Positions 33,161 to 42,399 of a stretch of DNA of 64,000 bases are shown here, piece by piece; positions within the stretch are counted from its first letter, which is position 1; every line of letters starts with the position of its first letter. The translations under genes were made by a program, and so were the position numbers. Origin of the DNA: a bacterium (GTDB lineage Bacteria > Pseudomonadota > Alphaproteobacteria > Micavibrionales > UBA2020). The notes under the pieces are model-generated. The model was not told the origin of the DNA. It ran no database searches and saw nothing but the letters and a program-made list of their open reading frames with translations. The stretch spans positions 308,336 through 372,335 of the forward strand of contig JAQSDV010000004.1 in NCBI GenBank assembly GCA_029945425.1, given 5' to 3'.

Positions 33161-33367
33161 TCACCCCAACAACTTGATCTCCACCGCCGAAGTTTTTCCG
33201 TCTTGGGTTTGTAATTCGTAAGTGACGCGTTGACCGGGGGTGACGGTGTCGATGCCGCCGGCGCGCAATGCGGAGATGTGGACATAGACGTTGTCGCCGC
33301 CGTCTTGCGGGCGCAGGAATCCGTAGCCTTTGTCTTCCTTGAACGAGATGATGCTGCCGGTGGGCAT
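33161..33367 (-). CDS. Cold-shock family protein
   Basis: A 68-residue CSD protein. RNP1 is KGYGFLRP and RNP2 is NVYVHISALR, both characteristic of CspA-type single-stranded RNA/DNA binding proteins. It acts as an RNA chaperone. ATG 33367 has AAGGAG upstream. The HEPN-like gene follows directly. Confidence 0.95.
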   Translation of the reverse strand: MPTGSIISFKEDKGYGFLRPQDGGDNVYVHISALRAGGIDTVTPGQRVTYELQTQDGKTSAVEIKLLG

Positions 33368-33397
33368 GGGTGTTGCTCCTTATGTTTTGACTTGTCA

Positions 33398-33430
33398 TTA
33401 AAAAAGCCCCCGTCGTCGGGGGCTTTTTTA
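33398..33430 (-). terminator. Terminator of tRNA-Ser
   Basis: AAAAAAGCCCCCG / CGGGGGCTTTTTT stem with a short loop lies directly downstream of the tRNA on the minus strand, ending in TTTTTT. Confidence 0.88.
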
Positions 33431-33431
33431 A

Positions 33432-33525
33432 TGGCGGAGACGAGAGGATTCGAACCTCCGATAGGTTGTAACACCTATAACGGTTTAGCAAACCGCCGCC
33501 TTCAGCCGCTCGGCCACGTCTCCGC
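33432..33525 (-). tRNA. tRNA-Ser(GCU)
   Basis: On the minus strand the gene begins GCGGAGACGTGGCC and ends in GTCTCCGCCA, a 7-bp acceptor stem with encoded CCA. The anticodon loop is TTGCTAA, giving anticodon GCU (AGC/AGU codons). A long variable arm (ATAGGTGTTACAACCTAT) and T-loop GGTTCGAATCC confirm a class II serine tRNA. Length 94 nt. Confidence 0.97.
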
Positions 33526-33613
33526 ATTGGAAGGCAATTGGGGGCATCATATATGGATGCGGCGCAGAATCCAAGATTCTTCGTAAATTGCTATTCGCCT
33601 TTAGAATCAGCCA

Positions 33614-34429
33614 CTAAGCCTGCTTGGAGCAGAGCGCGCGGGCATTCGCCACGATGTTTTCGGGGTTGAGGCTGCCGAAAACCATGCTGGTAACGCCTGC
33701 CGTGCCAAGGACGAAGCGGATATTGTCGGCGGCAGATGTCGCGGCGTTCAGGTGGCCCGAGGCCAAACCTTTTTTCACCAGCACGGCCTTGCCGTTGTCG
33801 CGCGCGTATTCGATCACGTCGCGGCAGCCGGTGTCGTCCATGTTATACGTTACCATCACGCAATCCGACAATGCGGCCGCAAGTTTGCCGCCCTCGACCG
33901 AATAGGTCGATACGCCGAAGCTGCCGATTTTTCCTTCGTCGCGCATGTTTGCCAGCGTTTCCAGCACGGCGGTATCCTTCACGACCTGCACATCGTCGCG
34001 GTTGCTGTGCACCAGCACGCAATCAAGGTAATCGGTCTGCAGGCGCTTCAGGCTGCGCTCCACGCTCATACGCGTATGTGCGGCGGTGAAAATGTATTCG
34101 GAATTCTTGCCGTCGAATTCTTCGCCCGTTTTGGTCATGAGGAAGAAACGCTCGCGCCGCCAGCCCATCAGGTTGCCCAAACGCTCTTCGGCGGAGCCGT
34201 AGGCGGGCGCGGTATCGAGCAGGTTGATGCCGCAATCGAGCGCGAGGTCGAGCAGCGATTCAATTTCCTTGTCCGTCGGCAGCGCAAATCCCTCGCCGCC
34301 CGGATATTTCACGCCCGTGTTGCGGCCGAATTTCACCGTGCCCAGACCCAAGGGGCTGACATCGCGCCACGCGATACGCTGCGGCTGCAAAACTTCGGTA
34401 ACGGGGGCGGTTGAAACGATCTGCGTCAT
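33614..34429 (-). CDS. Aldo/keto reductase
   Basis: A 271-residue AKR enzyme. The catalytic tetrad is visible as LLDTAPAYGSAEE (Asp and Tyr), LMTKTGEEF (Lys) and CVLVHSNRDD (His). The NADPH-binding C-terminal loop includes TSMVFGSLNPENIVAN. The substrate is unknown. It is monocistronic as far as can be seen. Confidence 0.93.
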   Translation of the reverse strand: MTQIVSTAPVTEVLQPQRIAWRDVSPLGLGTVKFGRNTGVKYPGGEGFALPTDKEIESLLDLALDCGINLLDTAPAYGSAEERLGNLMGWRRERFFLMTKTGEEFDGKNSEYIFTAAHTRMSVERSLKRLQTDYLDCVLVHSNRDDVQVVKDTAVLETLANMRDEGKIGSFGVSTYSVEGGKLAAALSDCVMVTYNMDDTGCRDVIEYARDNGKAVLVKKGLASGHLNAATSAADNIRFVLGTAGVTSMVFGSLNPENIVANARALCSKQA

Positions 34430-34603
34430 GGAAATGGCCTTGTTCTTATTTGTAGCGGGGTTGAGATTCTATAGCGCATTTTTTGTCATAAAGCCAGCGT
34501 AGTGACGGGGTATCCGGCTCACCCTTGATGACAGTCCGAATACCCATTGATTTTATATAGATTTATCGCGCGTTATGTAAATATAACAAGCGCGCCCAAA
34601 AGG

Positions 34604-35788
34604 TTAAACCGTGCGCCAGATCGCCGTTTCCCACGGATACTGCCCGATTTCGGCCTTGGGCAAAGGCGGCGGGGCATCCTTGGCGATCGGGTGGATGTCC
34701 TTGTCCTTCAGCCAGTCGAACACGCGGTCGGACAGCGCAGGGGCGAAGGTGAGCTTCGTCGGCCATGCCATCAGCACCTTGCCGCGCTGATGCACAAACG
34801 GGCCGGGGGGCAATGCGCCGGTTGCGTCATACGGTTCTGCGCGGTCGCCCGCCCATGTCGCCCATTCGCGGTTTTCCCAATCGATATCGGGGAAGACGGA
34901 TTGCAATTCGGATTTGGCGAAGATGATCGTTTCTTCATCCGACAGTTTCGCCCCCTCCTCCGCCACCGCCCCGCCCAGATACCAGACATAGCCGCCCTCG
35001 GGCAGCGGGTGGCTCGTCACGGTCATGCGCGGTTTCGGGTTGGCGGTGATGCCGTGACCGTAGAGCGGATGCAGCATCGTCTTGACCATCACCTGACGCA
35101 ACGGGCGGCGCTGCGCGTGTTTGTCCTTCACACGCAACAGCTCCAGCGCGCGTTCGTTACCGGCACCGGCGGTAAAAATAATCAGCTGCGCGCGCATGAC
35201 CATGCCGTTCACGGCGACTTGCCCGTCGGGCAGGATTTCCGTTACTTCGCCCTGTAACAAGCGGCCTTCCAGTTTTTTCGCCAGCGCATCGACCAGCGAT
35301 TTGACGTCCAGCACCTTTTCGGGCAGTTCGAACACCGGCCCCTTGAATTTCTTTTTTTCCTGCAGCACCTCGGGGAATTCTTCGCGCGCCAGTTTTTTGG
35401 TCGATGCGTTGACGATTTTCGCCGCGCCCATCACGGCGGCGGTCGACAGCACGGAACCTGCGGGCCACATGATTTGCGTATCGCTCAGGAACTTCGCCCC
35501 CGTCAAATCAATCTCGCCATAACCGCCGAAGCTGGCATTCCACCGTTGCGGCATTTGCGCGAGCGACGAGGCGTGACCCGTGACCGCGCCCTGCAGCACA
35601 TATTTCTGGCCGCCATGGATCATGCCTTGGGATGCGAGCGTCTGCACACCGCCCAGTTTGTCTTTCTCGATCAATATGACGTTGTAATTGGCGCGTTTCA
35701 GCGTATTCGCCAGCCATAGCCCCGCAATGCCGCCGCCGAAGACGATCATGTCGTATGCATATGTCTTCGGTTTTTCTGTCGTCGTCAT
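34604..35788 (-). CDS. FAD-dependent oxidoreductase (DAO superfamily)
   Basis: A 394-residue flavoprotein. The Rossmann motif is MIVFGGGIAGLWLANTLKRA (about 14-33) followed by ILIEKD. ASQGMIHGGQKYVLQG suits the glycerol-3-phosphate dehydrogenase/D-amino-acid oxidase-like superfamily. IIFTAGAGNERAL is the second FAD contact. The substrate is unknown. The start overlaps the stop of the DMT gene (ATGA); the frame is open further upstream but overlaps that gene. Confidence 0.85.
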   Translation of the reverse strand: MTTTEKPKTYAYDMIVFGGGIAGLWLANTLKRANYNVILIEKDKLGGVQTLASQGMIHGGQKYVLQGAVTGHASSLAQMPQRWNASFGGYGEIDLTGAKFLSDTQIMWPAGSVLSTAAVMGAAKIVNASTKKLAREEFPEVLQEKKKFKGPVFELPEKVLDVKSLVDALAKKLEGRLLQGEVTEILPDGQVAVNGMVMRAQLIIFTAGAGNERALELLRVKDKHAQRRPLRQVMVKTMLHPLYGHGITANPKPRMTVTSHPLPEGGYVWYLGGAVAEEGAKLSDEETIIFAKSELQSVFPDIDWENREWATWAGDRAEPYDATGALPPGPFVHQRGKVLMAWPTKLTFAPALSDRVFDWLKDKDIHPIAKDAPPPLPKAEIGQYPWETAIWRTV

Positions 35789-36690
35789 GGCTTGGCGGGT
35801 ACCGGTATGTCGATGAATCGGGCAAGGATCTCCGGCGGCAAGAATAACGGAAGCGCGATCAAAAACGCAAGCCCGCCCCAGACCAATTGTTCCTTCACCG
35901 TCCGTTCCTTCCAGATAACGGCGGACAGGACAAGGATGACCGGTTTCGTCAGCGCCTGCGTGATGACTACGACGGTCACAGGATTGATCGTCACCTGCTG
36001 GTAGAACTTCACCAGTTCCGTGCCTGCATATAATATGCCCGCGAGCGCCGCATTGCGCGTCAGCAGGGCGGCGCGGAAATTGGCGGGCGTGCGGTGATTC
36101 CACACCACCGCCATCACAAACACCACCAGATACGATACGATCAGCAGCGCGTACCAGTTGGATTCCTTGGTAATGACCTGATCGAGCGTCGACAGCCCCG
36201 CCGACAGCAGCACCAGTTTCGCGTAGGCGAGCCGCCCGCGCCTGTCCAGCTCCGACAGATGGCCTTTGAGGAAAAACGTCACCGCCAGCGCGCAGAGCGC
36301 AAAACCGACGAATAATTCATGCGGCATCAGGCGCTCGCCGAAAAAGCTGTTTGATACCGTCATGATGCCGACCGCCATGGGCGTCACGTAATGGCGCGAC
36401 GACAGCGACACCTTCATCAACTCCTGCGACAGCACGAAGAGGTAGCACAGCAGCCCGCCCTTGATGACCGTCAGCGCCAGAATGCCGGGCTTCGCCATGA
36501 ACTTGACCCAGCCCTCCAGCCACAGGTGGCCGAACAGCGGCGATGCGGCGGCAAGGCCCAGCAGCGTCCAGACGCTGATGAACAAGGGCGCGGTGCGGTG
36601 GTCGAGCGTGACCGAACACACCTTCAGCGTCACAAGGTGGAGAATCGTCAGCCCGAACAGCAATGCCAGCAGCAGGTGCCCGATATCCAC
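35785..36690 (-). CDS. EamA/DMT-superfamily transporter-like protein
   Basis: A 301-residue protein with about 10 hydrophobic helices in two halves of five, as in the drug/metabolite transporter superfamily. Each half ends with a helix of the GxxLxxxGV-type packing, for example ERTVKEQLVWGGLAFLIALP. The substrate is unknown. It is coupled by a 4-nt overlap to the flavoprotein downstream, which may share its metabolite. Confidence 0.8.
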   Translation of the reverse strand: MDIGHLLLALLFGLTILHLVTLKVCSVTLDHRTAPLFISVWTLLGLAAASPLFGHLWLEGWVKFMAKPGILALTVIKGGLLCYLFVLSQELMKVSLSSRHYVTPMAVGIMTVSNSFFGERLMPHELFVGFALCALAVTFFLKGHLSELDRRGRLAYAKLVLLSAGLSTLDQVITKESNWYALLIVSYLVVFVMAVVWNHRTPANFRAALLTRNAALAGILYAGTELVKFYQQVTINPVTVVVITQALTKPVILVLSAVIWKERTVKEQLVWGGLAFLIALPLFLPPEILARFIDIPVPAKP

Positions 36691-36850
36691 TTTTCGCCCT
36701 TTGGTTTACGGAAACTAGGAAGGGGCCAGCCCCTATCCCCTTCAAACTATGCCGTTAATTAGCCATCCTCAACGTAATTTGACTTTTTCGTGCATTTTGC
36801 TAGATTATGACATTCTTGATAATCGATTTGAAAGGCTGAACGCCGTTTCC

Positions 36851-37204
36851 ATGACAGTCATGGACGGCAAAAAAAGCATGAAACAGTACAAGCTGAGCTA
36901 CCCCATTAAGCTCGAAAACACTTCCGGCGGTTTTTGCATGACCCCGCTTTCCATCATGAACCAGATGGACGATGCCCGTAAAACCGCCCTGACTGCGCTT
37001 CGCGCATTCATCAAATCCGAAGGCGTTGAATCCGAAGTACGCGCGATCACCAGCCCTGCCGATGGCGGGTTGAACATCTGGTGCAGCGAAACGGTTGCCG
37101 CAAAATTGCGCACCGCGCCTTTCCTGTCCTCCGTCGAGGAAATTTTCGCGACCAACCAGAACAAGCCCAAAGTGCCGCCGTTCCGCAAGGCCGGGGGTTT
37201 CTGA
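36851..37204 (+). CDS. Small alpha/beta protein A of a three-gene tandem
   Basis: A protein of about 117 residues with no recognised family. The likely order is beta (YKLSYPIKLE), helix (DARKTALTALRAFIKSEG), beta (SEVRAIT), beta (LNIWCSE), helix (TVAAKLRTAPF) and beta (SVEEIF), a ferredoxin-like pattern. The start is uncertain: ATG 36851, 36860 and 36878 are all in frame and none has a strong ribosome site. Its stop overlaps the start of the next gene (TGATG). Confidence 0.68.
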   Translation: MTVMDGKKSMKQYKLSYPIKLENTSGGFCMTPLSIMNQMDDARKTALTALRAFIKSEGVESEVRAITSPADGGLNIWCSETVAAKLRTAPFLSSVEEIFATNQNKPKVPPFRKAGGF

Positions 37205-37539
37205 TGGCCGCGAAGAAAGATTTCAACGATAAAGCCAAAAGCTATCTCTATACCGTCAGCGTGCGCCCCAAATATTCGCGCAAGACGGATTTCAGCCAGG
37301 ACATCACCGACACCGTCGCCCGCATCCGCGAGCTGGCGCGTGACGAAGGATACGACCGCAGCATCCGGATCAAACTGGATGACGGGTCATTGAACAAGGT
37401 CGGCATTTTCTTCATGAACGCGCCCGAAAAATTCGCCAGCAAGGTGAAGCGGGTCGAAGGCGTTCAGTACGTCGAAAAGCCGGAGGGCGGCAAAGCCGTA
37501 CCAGCGTCGAAAAAGCAGGGCCGCAAACCTTCCCGTTAA
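37204..37539 (+). CDS. Small alpha/beta protein B of a three-gene tandem
   Basis: A 111-residue protein with the same arrangement as its neighbours: beta (YLYTVSVRP), helix (DTVARIRELARDEG), beta (SIRIKLDD), beta (VGIFFMN), helix (PEKFASKVKRVEGV), beta (QYVEKP). A basic tail (KKQGRKPSR) ends it. No family was recognised. Translation is coupled to gene A by a 1-nt overlap. Confidence 0.7.
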   Translation: MAAKKDFNDKAKSYLYTVSVRPKYSRKTDFSQDITDTVARIRELARDEGYDRSIRIKLDDGSLNKVGIFFMNAPEKFASKVKRVEGVQYVEKPEGGKAVPASKKQGRKPSR

Positions 37540-37557
37540 CAACTATTGGAGATTTCG

Positions 37558-37884
37558 TTGAGCCAGCTTTCGGACTTGCGTAAAATTTTTGAAGTGACCT
37601 ATGTCCCTCCTGCCAGCGGCGATGCCGCGGCCACACCCGGAAAAAGCCTCAGCGTCCACCACGTCATGCGCTACGCGCGCGACTGCCACAAGCAGCTTCT
37701 CAATCATCTCTCGAATGAAAACCTGCTGGACGGCACGGGCGAAAGCTCGGTCGTCGAAAGCGAAACCATGACGATCATCGAATGCACCGGCACGGTCATC
37801 GAACGCATCCGCGCCCTGCCCTTCGTCGAAGCCGTCGCCGAAGCGCCTGCGCCCCGCATGTACCAGTCGCAGCACGGGCGCTGA
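37558..37884 (+). CDS. Small alpha/beta protein C of a three-gene tandem
   Basis: A 108-residue protein: beta (KIFEVTYVPP), helix (HHVMRYARDCHKQLLNHLS), beta (SSVVESE), beta (MTIIECTG), helix (TVIERIRALPFV), beta (EAVAEAP). The start is TTG 37558 with GGAG 6-7 nt upstream; TTG 37546 overlaps that site. It ends 1 nt from the convergent HAD gene stop. The function is unknown. Confidence 0.7.
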   Translation: MSQLSDLRKIFEVTYVPPASGDAAATPGKSLSVHHVMRYARDCHKQLLNHLSNENLLDGTGESSVVESETMTIIECTGTVIERIRALPFVEAVAEAPAPRMYQSQHGR

Positions 37885-37885
37885 T

Positions 37886-38563
37886 TTACTTGAAAATCTT
37901 GTTCACCGTCTGCACCACGCGGTCGAAATGCGTGTCGGCGATGTGATGCGCGCCGGCATCGACGAGGTGCTGGACGGGGTGCATGCCCCAGGCAACGCCG
38001 ATCGTATGCGCGTTAGACGCGCGGCCCATTTTAACGTCCATCGTCGTGTCGCCCACCATCACCGTTTCATCGGGATGGAATTTCAGGTCGCGCATGACGG
38101 AGAGCAGCATGTCGGGCTCCGGCTTTTCCTTTTCCGACCGGCGCGTGATGTCGTCCCAGGTGCGATACGCGCTGAAATGCTTGTTCAGCTTGTGATGGTC
38201 GAGCAGGTGCAGCAACGGCGCTTCGCCCTTTGACGTGACGATCGCGAGCGTATGGCCTAGGTCTTTCAGGTGCGTCATCGCCTCGACAACACCCTCGAAC
38301 AGCATCGGCGTCTTGTCGGCCTGACCCAGCATCGACCATTCATCCATGCGCACAAACGTATTGACGAGGTGCCGCGCCTGTTCTTCCTTGTCGACGCCCC
38401 ATTTGAAATCGTGGTTATGGGGATCGGAATAACCCTGGCGGATCGCCTCGTAAAACGGCTCCGGCAGATTGTTTTCAAAACTGTATTCGCGGATCACGCG
38501 CTCGAACAGCCCGTAGCTGTCGAGGAAAGTGCCATCCACGTCAAATACGACAAGCTTGGTCAT
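37886..38563 (-). CDS. HAD-family phosphatase (phosphoglycolate phosphatase-like)
   Basis: A 225-residue HAD hydrolase. Motif I is VVFDVDGTFLDS (catalytic Asp8 and Asp10), motif II LAIVTSKG, motif III with KPEPDML and motif IV VMVGDTTMDVKMG. The helical cap lies at about 20-90. The substrate is not evident. It is the last gene of the gat/ter operon, coupled to the sulfotransferase by a 4-nt overlap. Confidence 0.9.
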   Translation of the reverse strand: MTKLVVFDVDGTFLDSYGLFERVIREYSFENNLPEPFYEAIRQGYSDPHNHDFKWGVDKEEQARHLVNTFVRMDEWSMLGQADKTPMLFEGVVEAMTHLKDLGHTLAIVTSKGEAPLLHLLDHHKLNKHFSAYRTWDDITRRSEKEKPEPDMLLSVMRDLKFHPDETVMVGDTTMDVKMGRASNAHTIGVAWGMHPVQHLVDAGAHHIADTHFDRVVQTVNKIFK

Positions 38564-39393
38564 GCCGCCATCTTTCTTTCAATTGTCGGCAGGTCATAGC
38601 CAAAGCCGTGTTTCAGGTAACGCGCCGTCGTCGCGTCAAAAAATGCGCCGTTATCGCCGGTGAAATAATCGGCGACGTTCTTGCGCTCTTCCTTGCGCAC
38701 GACGATGGTCGTGATGTCGGGGTTGGGTTTTTCCGCCATCCTGTCGCGGCTGGCGTCTTCCAGCGCGGCGGCAACAATGGCGGGCGTCACATTTTTAATG
38801 CCGAAGAAATCGCAAGTGCGGGAAAGGCTGCCGCCCGCATCGGATTTCATGTCTTCGTACCGCAGCGGCATCACCGATTGCGGGTATTGCTCGACCAACC
38901 GGGCCCATTCGTTCATGAATCTCATGCGCGACCAGATATCGCTGTGGAATTTATCCTGACGGACGTCACCGCGCAGGTAGGTCGAAAAATCGCAATTGCC
39001 GTAGTCGCCCTTGAAACGCTCGTAATGCGACACCAGCGATTCCTTCAGGTCCCGCACCAGCACAAGGTATTTCGGGTAGTGCAGGAAAGGAAGTTTCAGC
39101 GTCAATCCGTGCGGATATCCGTGGCTATGCACGATCTGCGGAATGTTTTTATACTTCGGCGGCGATTTCGTGTGGCCGATGATGCTGTCATCCTGGATAT
39201 GCGCAAGCGGCGGCAGGCCGTAGAGCTGCGACAGCACGGATGCCAGCTGGTTCTTGATCCAGTGGCTGCCCGATTGCTGCATCGACACGATATGGCCGTC
39301 GAAATTGCGGTGGAACAGCAGGCTGCCATTCGTCCAGCGGCGGTTAAGCGTATAGAGCGCGAAGATCAGGTCTGTTTTCGTCATCGTTTTCAT
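38560..39393 (-). CDS. Sulfotransferase-family protein
   Basis: A 277-residue protein. The PAPS 5'-phosphosulfate loop is seen as VSMQQSGSHWIKNQLA (about 36-51), and the 3'-phosphate motif as YLVLVRDLKESLVSHYERFK (about 108-127). MPLRYEDMKSDAGGSLSRTC continues the fold. It would transfer sulfate from PAPS to a sugar, lipid or protein; the acceptor is unknown. It sits between a TerD gene and a HAD gene in one operon. Confidence 0.8.
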   Translation of the reverse strand: MKTMTKTDLIFALYTLNRRWTNGSLLFHRNFDGHIVSMQQSGSHWIKNQLASVLSQLYGLPPLAHIQDDSIIGHTKSPPKYKNIPQIVHSHGYPHGLTLKLPFLHYPKYLVLVRDLKESLVSHYERFKGDYGNCDFSTYLRGDVRQDKFHSDIWSRMRFMNEWARLVEQYPQSVMPLRYEDMKSDAGGSLSRTCDFFGIKNVTPAIVAAALEDASRDRMAEKPNPDITTIVVRKEERKNVADYFTGDNGAFFDATTARYLKHGFGYDLPTIERKMAA

Positions 39394-39396
39394 GGG

Positions 39397-40182
39397 TCAG
39401 CCGCGGTGCGAAATCTGCTGGAGGGTCTTGACCCAGCCCGCGTCGAAATCGGCGAATTCGCTGACATCGCGGAAGGCCCATCCGTCGCCGTCGCGGAACA
39501 CATGCGCAAAGACATAGCCATGCGCGTGGCTGGTGGCGGGCGGTTGAATCGTTTTCATCAGCGCGTTCTTGTTCGTGCGGCTGCAGGCAAGGCGCACGGT
39601 TGCGTTGGGGGTTTCATTCAATGAATAACGCCCGTCGGTTTCGACGACGAAATAAAAATGCATGTAATCGTCGGGCAGCCCGCGCGTTTCGACAAAGGCC
39701 TGTTCCACATCGCTGGTTCCGGCCGAGCCGTGGATCTGGTCGCCGCTGTGATAGACTTTTTTGGATGCGTCCGAATAATTTCCCTCTTCCGGCCCGATCA
39801 CGCATTTCAGGTTCATGGCCGCATCGAAGACATAGCAGGAGAGGTCAAGGTCGTAACGCCCCGCATCCTCGACCGCCTTGCCGTCATCGACGCCGCGGCG
39901 ATAGAGGTCGGGCGCGCCAAGGCGGATCAGCGACAGCGTCACGATGCGGAACAGGTGGAAGGGCAGCTTGAAGAAATAGAACAGGTCATAATGTCCGTTT
40001 TCATCCTTCAGCTGCGGCACATGCACGCGCAGCTTGCGGAATTGCGTCGGGCCCCAGCTGAGGCCGACCAGAAAACGCCTGTCGCCCTCGGGCGCGATGA
40101 GAAGCGGCTGCGCAGGCCCCTTGCCCGCGAAATGCGAATGCACCGTTGCGTGTTCCGCGATTTTCGCAGCCTCGCCAGCCAT
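39397..40182 (-). CDS. TerD-family protein 2 with hydrophobic insertion
   Basis: A 261-residue TerD-like protein. After RFLVGLSWGP comes a ~60-residue insertion containing a hydrophobic, amphipathic stretch (FKLPFHLFRIVTLSLIRLG). The core follows with YDLDLSCYVFDA, KKVYHSGDQIHG and HFYFVVETDG. The family core binds Ca2+ through such acidic residues and is tied to tellurite/stress phenotypes. It starts 1 nt after the stop of TerD 1, and the two are tandem paralogues. Confidence 0.85.
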   Translation of the reverse strand: MAGEAAKIAEHATVHSHFAGKGPAQPLLIAPEGDRRFLVGLSWGPTQFRKLRVHVPQLKDENGHYDLFYFFKLPFHLFRIVTLSLIRLGAPDLYRRGVDDGKAVEDAGRYDLDLSCYVFDAAMNLKCVIGPEEGNYSDASKKVYHSGDQIHGSAGTSDVEQAFVETRGLPDDYMHFYFVVETDGRYSLNETPNATVRLACSRTNKNALMKTIQPPATSHAHGYVFAHVFRDGDGWAFRDVSEFADFDAGWVKTLQQISHRG

Positions 40183-40183
40183 A

Positions 40184-40930
40184 TCAGACTTTTCCAACTT
40201 TCGGCAGCACGGTCGCCCAGTCGATGTCTTCATCAACGCAAGCGTCGATATTCTGCACCGCCCAACCTTCACCCGCGCGGGACACGCGGCAGAAGACGTA
40301 GTTATACTTGGCCTTGCCGGTGATTTCGTTTTTCAGCGCGTTCATGCTGGTCTTGGAATCCGCAAGGCGCACGAAGGGATTGTTGAATTGCGACAGGTCG
40401 TATTTGCTGTCGCTTTTGACCACGAAATAAAGGTGTTCGTATTCGGGCGGCAGCGATTTGGTTTCGACATAGACGACTTCGTCGTCATTGCCGCCCATGC
40501 CGCCCTGGTCTTCGCCGGTGTGGTAGATTTTTTTCGATGCGTCGAACAGCGCGTCGTTTTCCGTTTCCACCACGCCCAGCAGTTTCAACCCGCCGTCGAA
40601 GATGTAGCAGCAGAGGTCGAGGTCATAGGCGTCGGAATCCTTGTCGCGCCCCGCCTTGTCTTCCTGCTTGCGCAACCGGCTGGCGAACATATCGAATGTC
40701 ACGAGGTTGGCGAAGGAGAGGAAGAACACGCGCAGGAATTCAAACGGCGCATACAGCGCATGCGCGATACGCGACACGGCGTTGTCATCCGGCCCGTCCG
40801 CCAGCTTCACCTTCATCCCCGGCAGTTCGGGCGGATCCCAGCTTAAGCCCACAAGAAAGCGTTTTGCGCCTTCCTGCGAGATGTTCAGCGAAGTCAGGCT
40901 GCCCTGTTCGGGGCCGGTGACGATGGTCAT
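40184..40930 (-). CDS. TerD-family protein 1 with hydrophobic insertion
   Basis: A 248-residue TerD-like protein with the same plan as its neighbour. RFLVGLSWDP is followed by an insertion with LYAPFEFLRVFFLSFANLVT, then the core YDLDLCCYIFDGG, KKIYHTGEDQGGMGGNDDEV and HLYFVVKSD. Usual TerD proteins are about 190 residues; the extra length is this insertion. The start abuts the gatB stop (TAAATG) with GAGG upstream, so it is read from the gat operon. Confidence 0.87.
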   Translation of the reverse strand: MTIVTGPEQGSLTSLNISQEGAKRFLVGLSWDPPELPGMKVKLADGPDDNAVSRIAHALYAPFEFLRVFFLSFANLVTFDMFASRLRKQEDKAGRDKDSDAYDLDLCCYIFDGGLKLLGVVETENDALFDASKKIYHTGEDQGGMGGNDDEVVYVETKSLPPEYEHLYFVVKSDSKYDLSQFNNPFVRLADSKTSMNALKNEITGKAKYNYVFCRVSRAGEGWAVQNIDACVDEDIDWATVLPKVGKV

Positions 40931-42385
40931 TTATTCCTCCAGCTTTTTCTTCAGGAGATCGTTGACGATGCCGGGATTGGCCTTGCCGCCTGATTTTTTC
41001 AAGACATTGCCCACGAAGAAGCCGAACAGCTTGTCCTTGCCGCCCTTGTATTCCGCGATCTTGTCGGGGTTTTCGGCCAGCACTTCGTTCACGATTTTTT
41101 CAATCGCGCCGGTGTCGGTCACCTGTTTCAGGCCTTTTTCCTCGACGATCACGCCGGCCTCTTTGCCGGTCGTGAACATTTCGGCGAAGACTTCCTTGGC
41201 GATGCGGCCGGAAATGGTGTTGTCGGAAATCAACGCGACCAGCGCGCCCAGCTGCGCCGGCTTGATCGGGCTCTGGCGCAGTTCCAGATCTGCCTTATGC
41301 AGCGCGCCCAGCAATTCGGTCGTGAGCCAGTTGGCGACAAGTTTTGCATCGCGGCCTTCGGCTGCTTTCTCGAAATACTCGGCGCGTTCCTTTTCCTGCA
41401 CCAGAACGCTCGCATCCTGTACGGACATGCCGAAATCTTTAATAAAGCGGTGCTTCTTGGCATCGGGGAGTTCGGGCATGGTCTTGCGGATATCCTCGAT
41501 CATGTCGTTCGCAACCGTCAGGGGCAGCAGGTCGGGATCGGGGAAATAGCGGTAGTCATGCGCGTCTTCTTTCGAGCGCATGGAACGCGTCGTGCCCAGT
41601 TTGGTGTCGAACAGGCGCGTTTCCTGCACAATCTTGCCGCCGCCTTCGATCACTTCGATCTGGCGGCGTGCTTCGTATTCAATCGACTGTTGCACGAAAC
41701 GCACCGAATTGACGTTCTTGATCTCGCAGCGCGTGCCCAGTTCCGCACCGAATTTGCGCACGGATACGTTAACGTCGCAACGCATCGATCCTTCGTCCAT
41801 GTTCCCGTCGCAGGTGCCGAGATAGCGCACGATGGCGCGCAGTTTCGTCACATAGGCGCCCGCTTCTTCGGGGCTGCGCATATCGGGCTTCGACACAATC
41901 TCCATCAGCGGGTTGCCGCTGCGGTTGAGATCCACATAGCTTTTTTGCGGATGCTGGTCGTGCAGTGATTTACCCGCATCCTGTTCCAGGTGCAGGCGTT
42001 CGATGCCGATCACCTTTACCGTGCCGTCGGCGAGATCGATTTCAATTTCGCCATTGCCCACGATGGGGTGCTGGTACTGCGAAATCTGATAACCTTGCGG
42101 CAGGTCGGGATAGAAATAGTTTTTACGCTCGAACACCGACACGTTGTTGATGACGGCGTTGAGGCCAAGGCCCGTCAGGACCGCCTTGGTCACGCACTCC
42201 TTGTTGATAACGGGCAGCATACCGGGCATGCCGGCATCGATGGGGCTGACCTGGCTGTTGGGTGCCGCGCCGAAATCGGCGGATGAGCCCGAAAACAGTT
42301 TCGATTTGGTCAGCACCTGCGCGTGGACTTCCAGACCGATCACGGTTTCCCAGTCGCCTGTTTCGCCCTTGAGAATATAAGTCAT
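40931..42385 (-). CDS. gatB: Aspartyl/glutamyl-tRNA amidotransferase subunit B
   Basis: A 484-residue GatB. Seen are [19 protein letters not shown] (9-35 region), [51 protein letters not shown] and [17 protein letters not shown]. The C-terminal YqeY-like tail domain runs from about 330. The subunit binds misacylated Glu-tRNA(Gln)/Asp-tRNA(Asn) and catalyses kinase and transamidation steps. It lies 14 nt after gatA. Confidence 0.97.
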   Translation of the reverse strand: MTYILKGETGDWETVIGLEVHAQVLTKSKLFSGSSADFGAAPNSQVSPIDAGMPGMLPVINKECVTKAVLTGLGLNAVINNVSVFERKNYFYPDLPQGYQISQYQHPIVGNGEIEIDLADGTVKVIGIERLHLEQDAGKSLHDQHPQKSYVDLNRSGNPLMEIVSKPDMRSPEEAGAYVTKLRAIVRYLGTCDGNMDEGSMRCDVNVSVRKFGAELGTRCEIKNVNSVRFVQQSIEYEARRQIEVIEGGGKIVQETRLFDTKLGTTRSMRSKEDAHDYRYFPDPDLLPLTVANDMIEDIRKTMPELPDAKKHRFIKDFGMSVQDASVLVQEKERAEYFEKAAEGRDAKLVANWLTTELLGALHKADLELRQSPIKPAQLGALVALISDNTISGRIAKEVFAEMFTTGKEAGVIVEEKGLKQVTDTGAIEKIVNEVLAENPDKIAEYKGGKDKLFGFFVGNVLKKSGGKANPGIVNDLLKKKLEE

Positions 42386-42399
42386 GTTACTGTTCCCCC

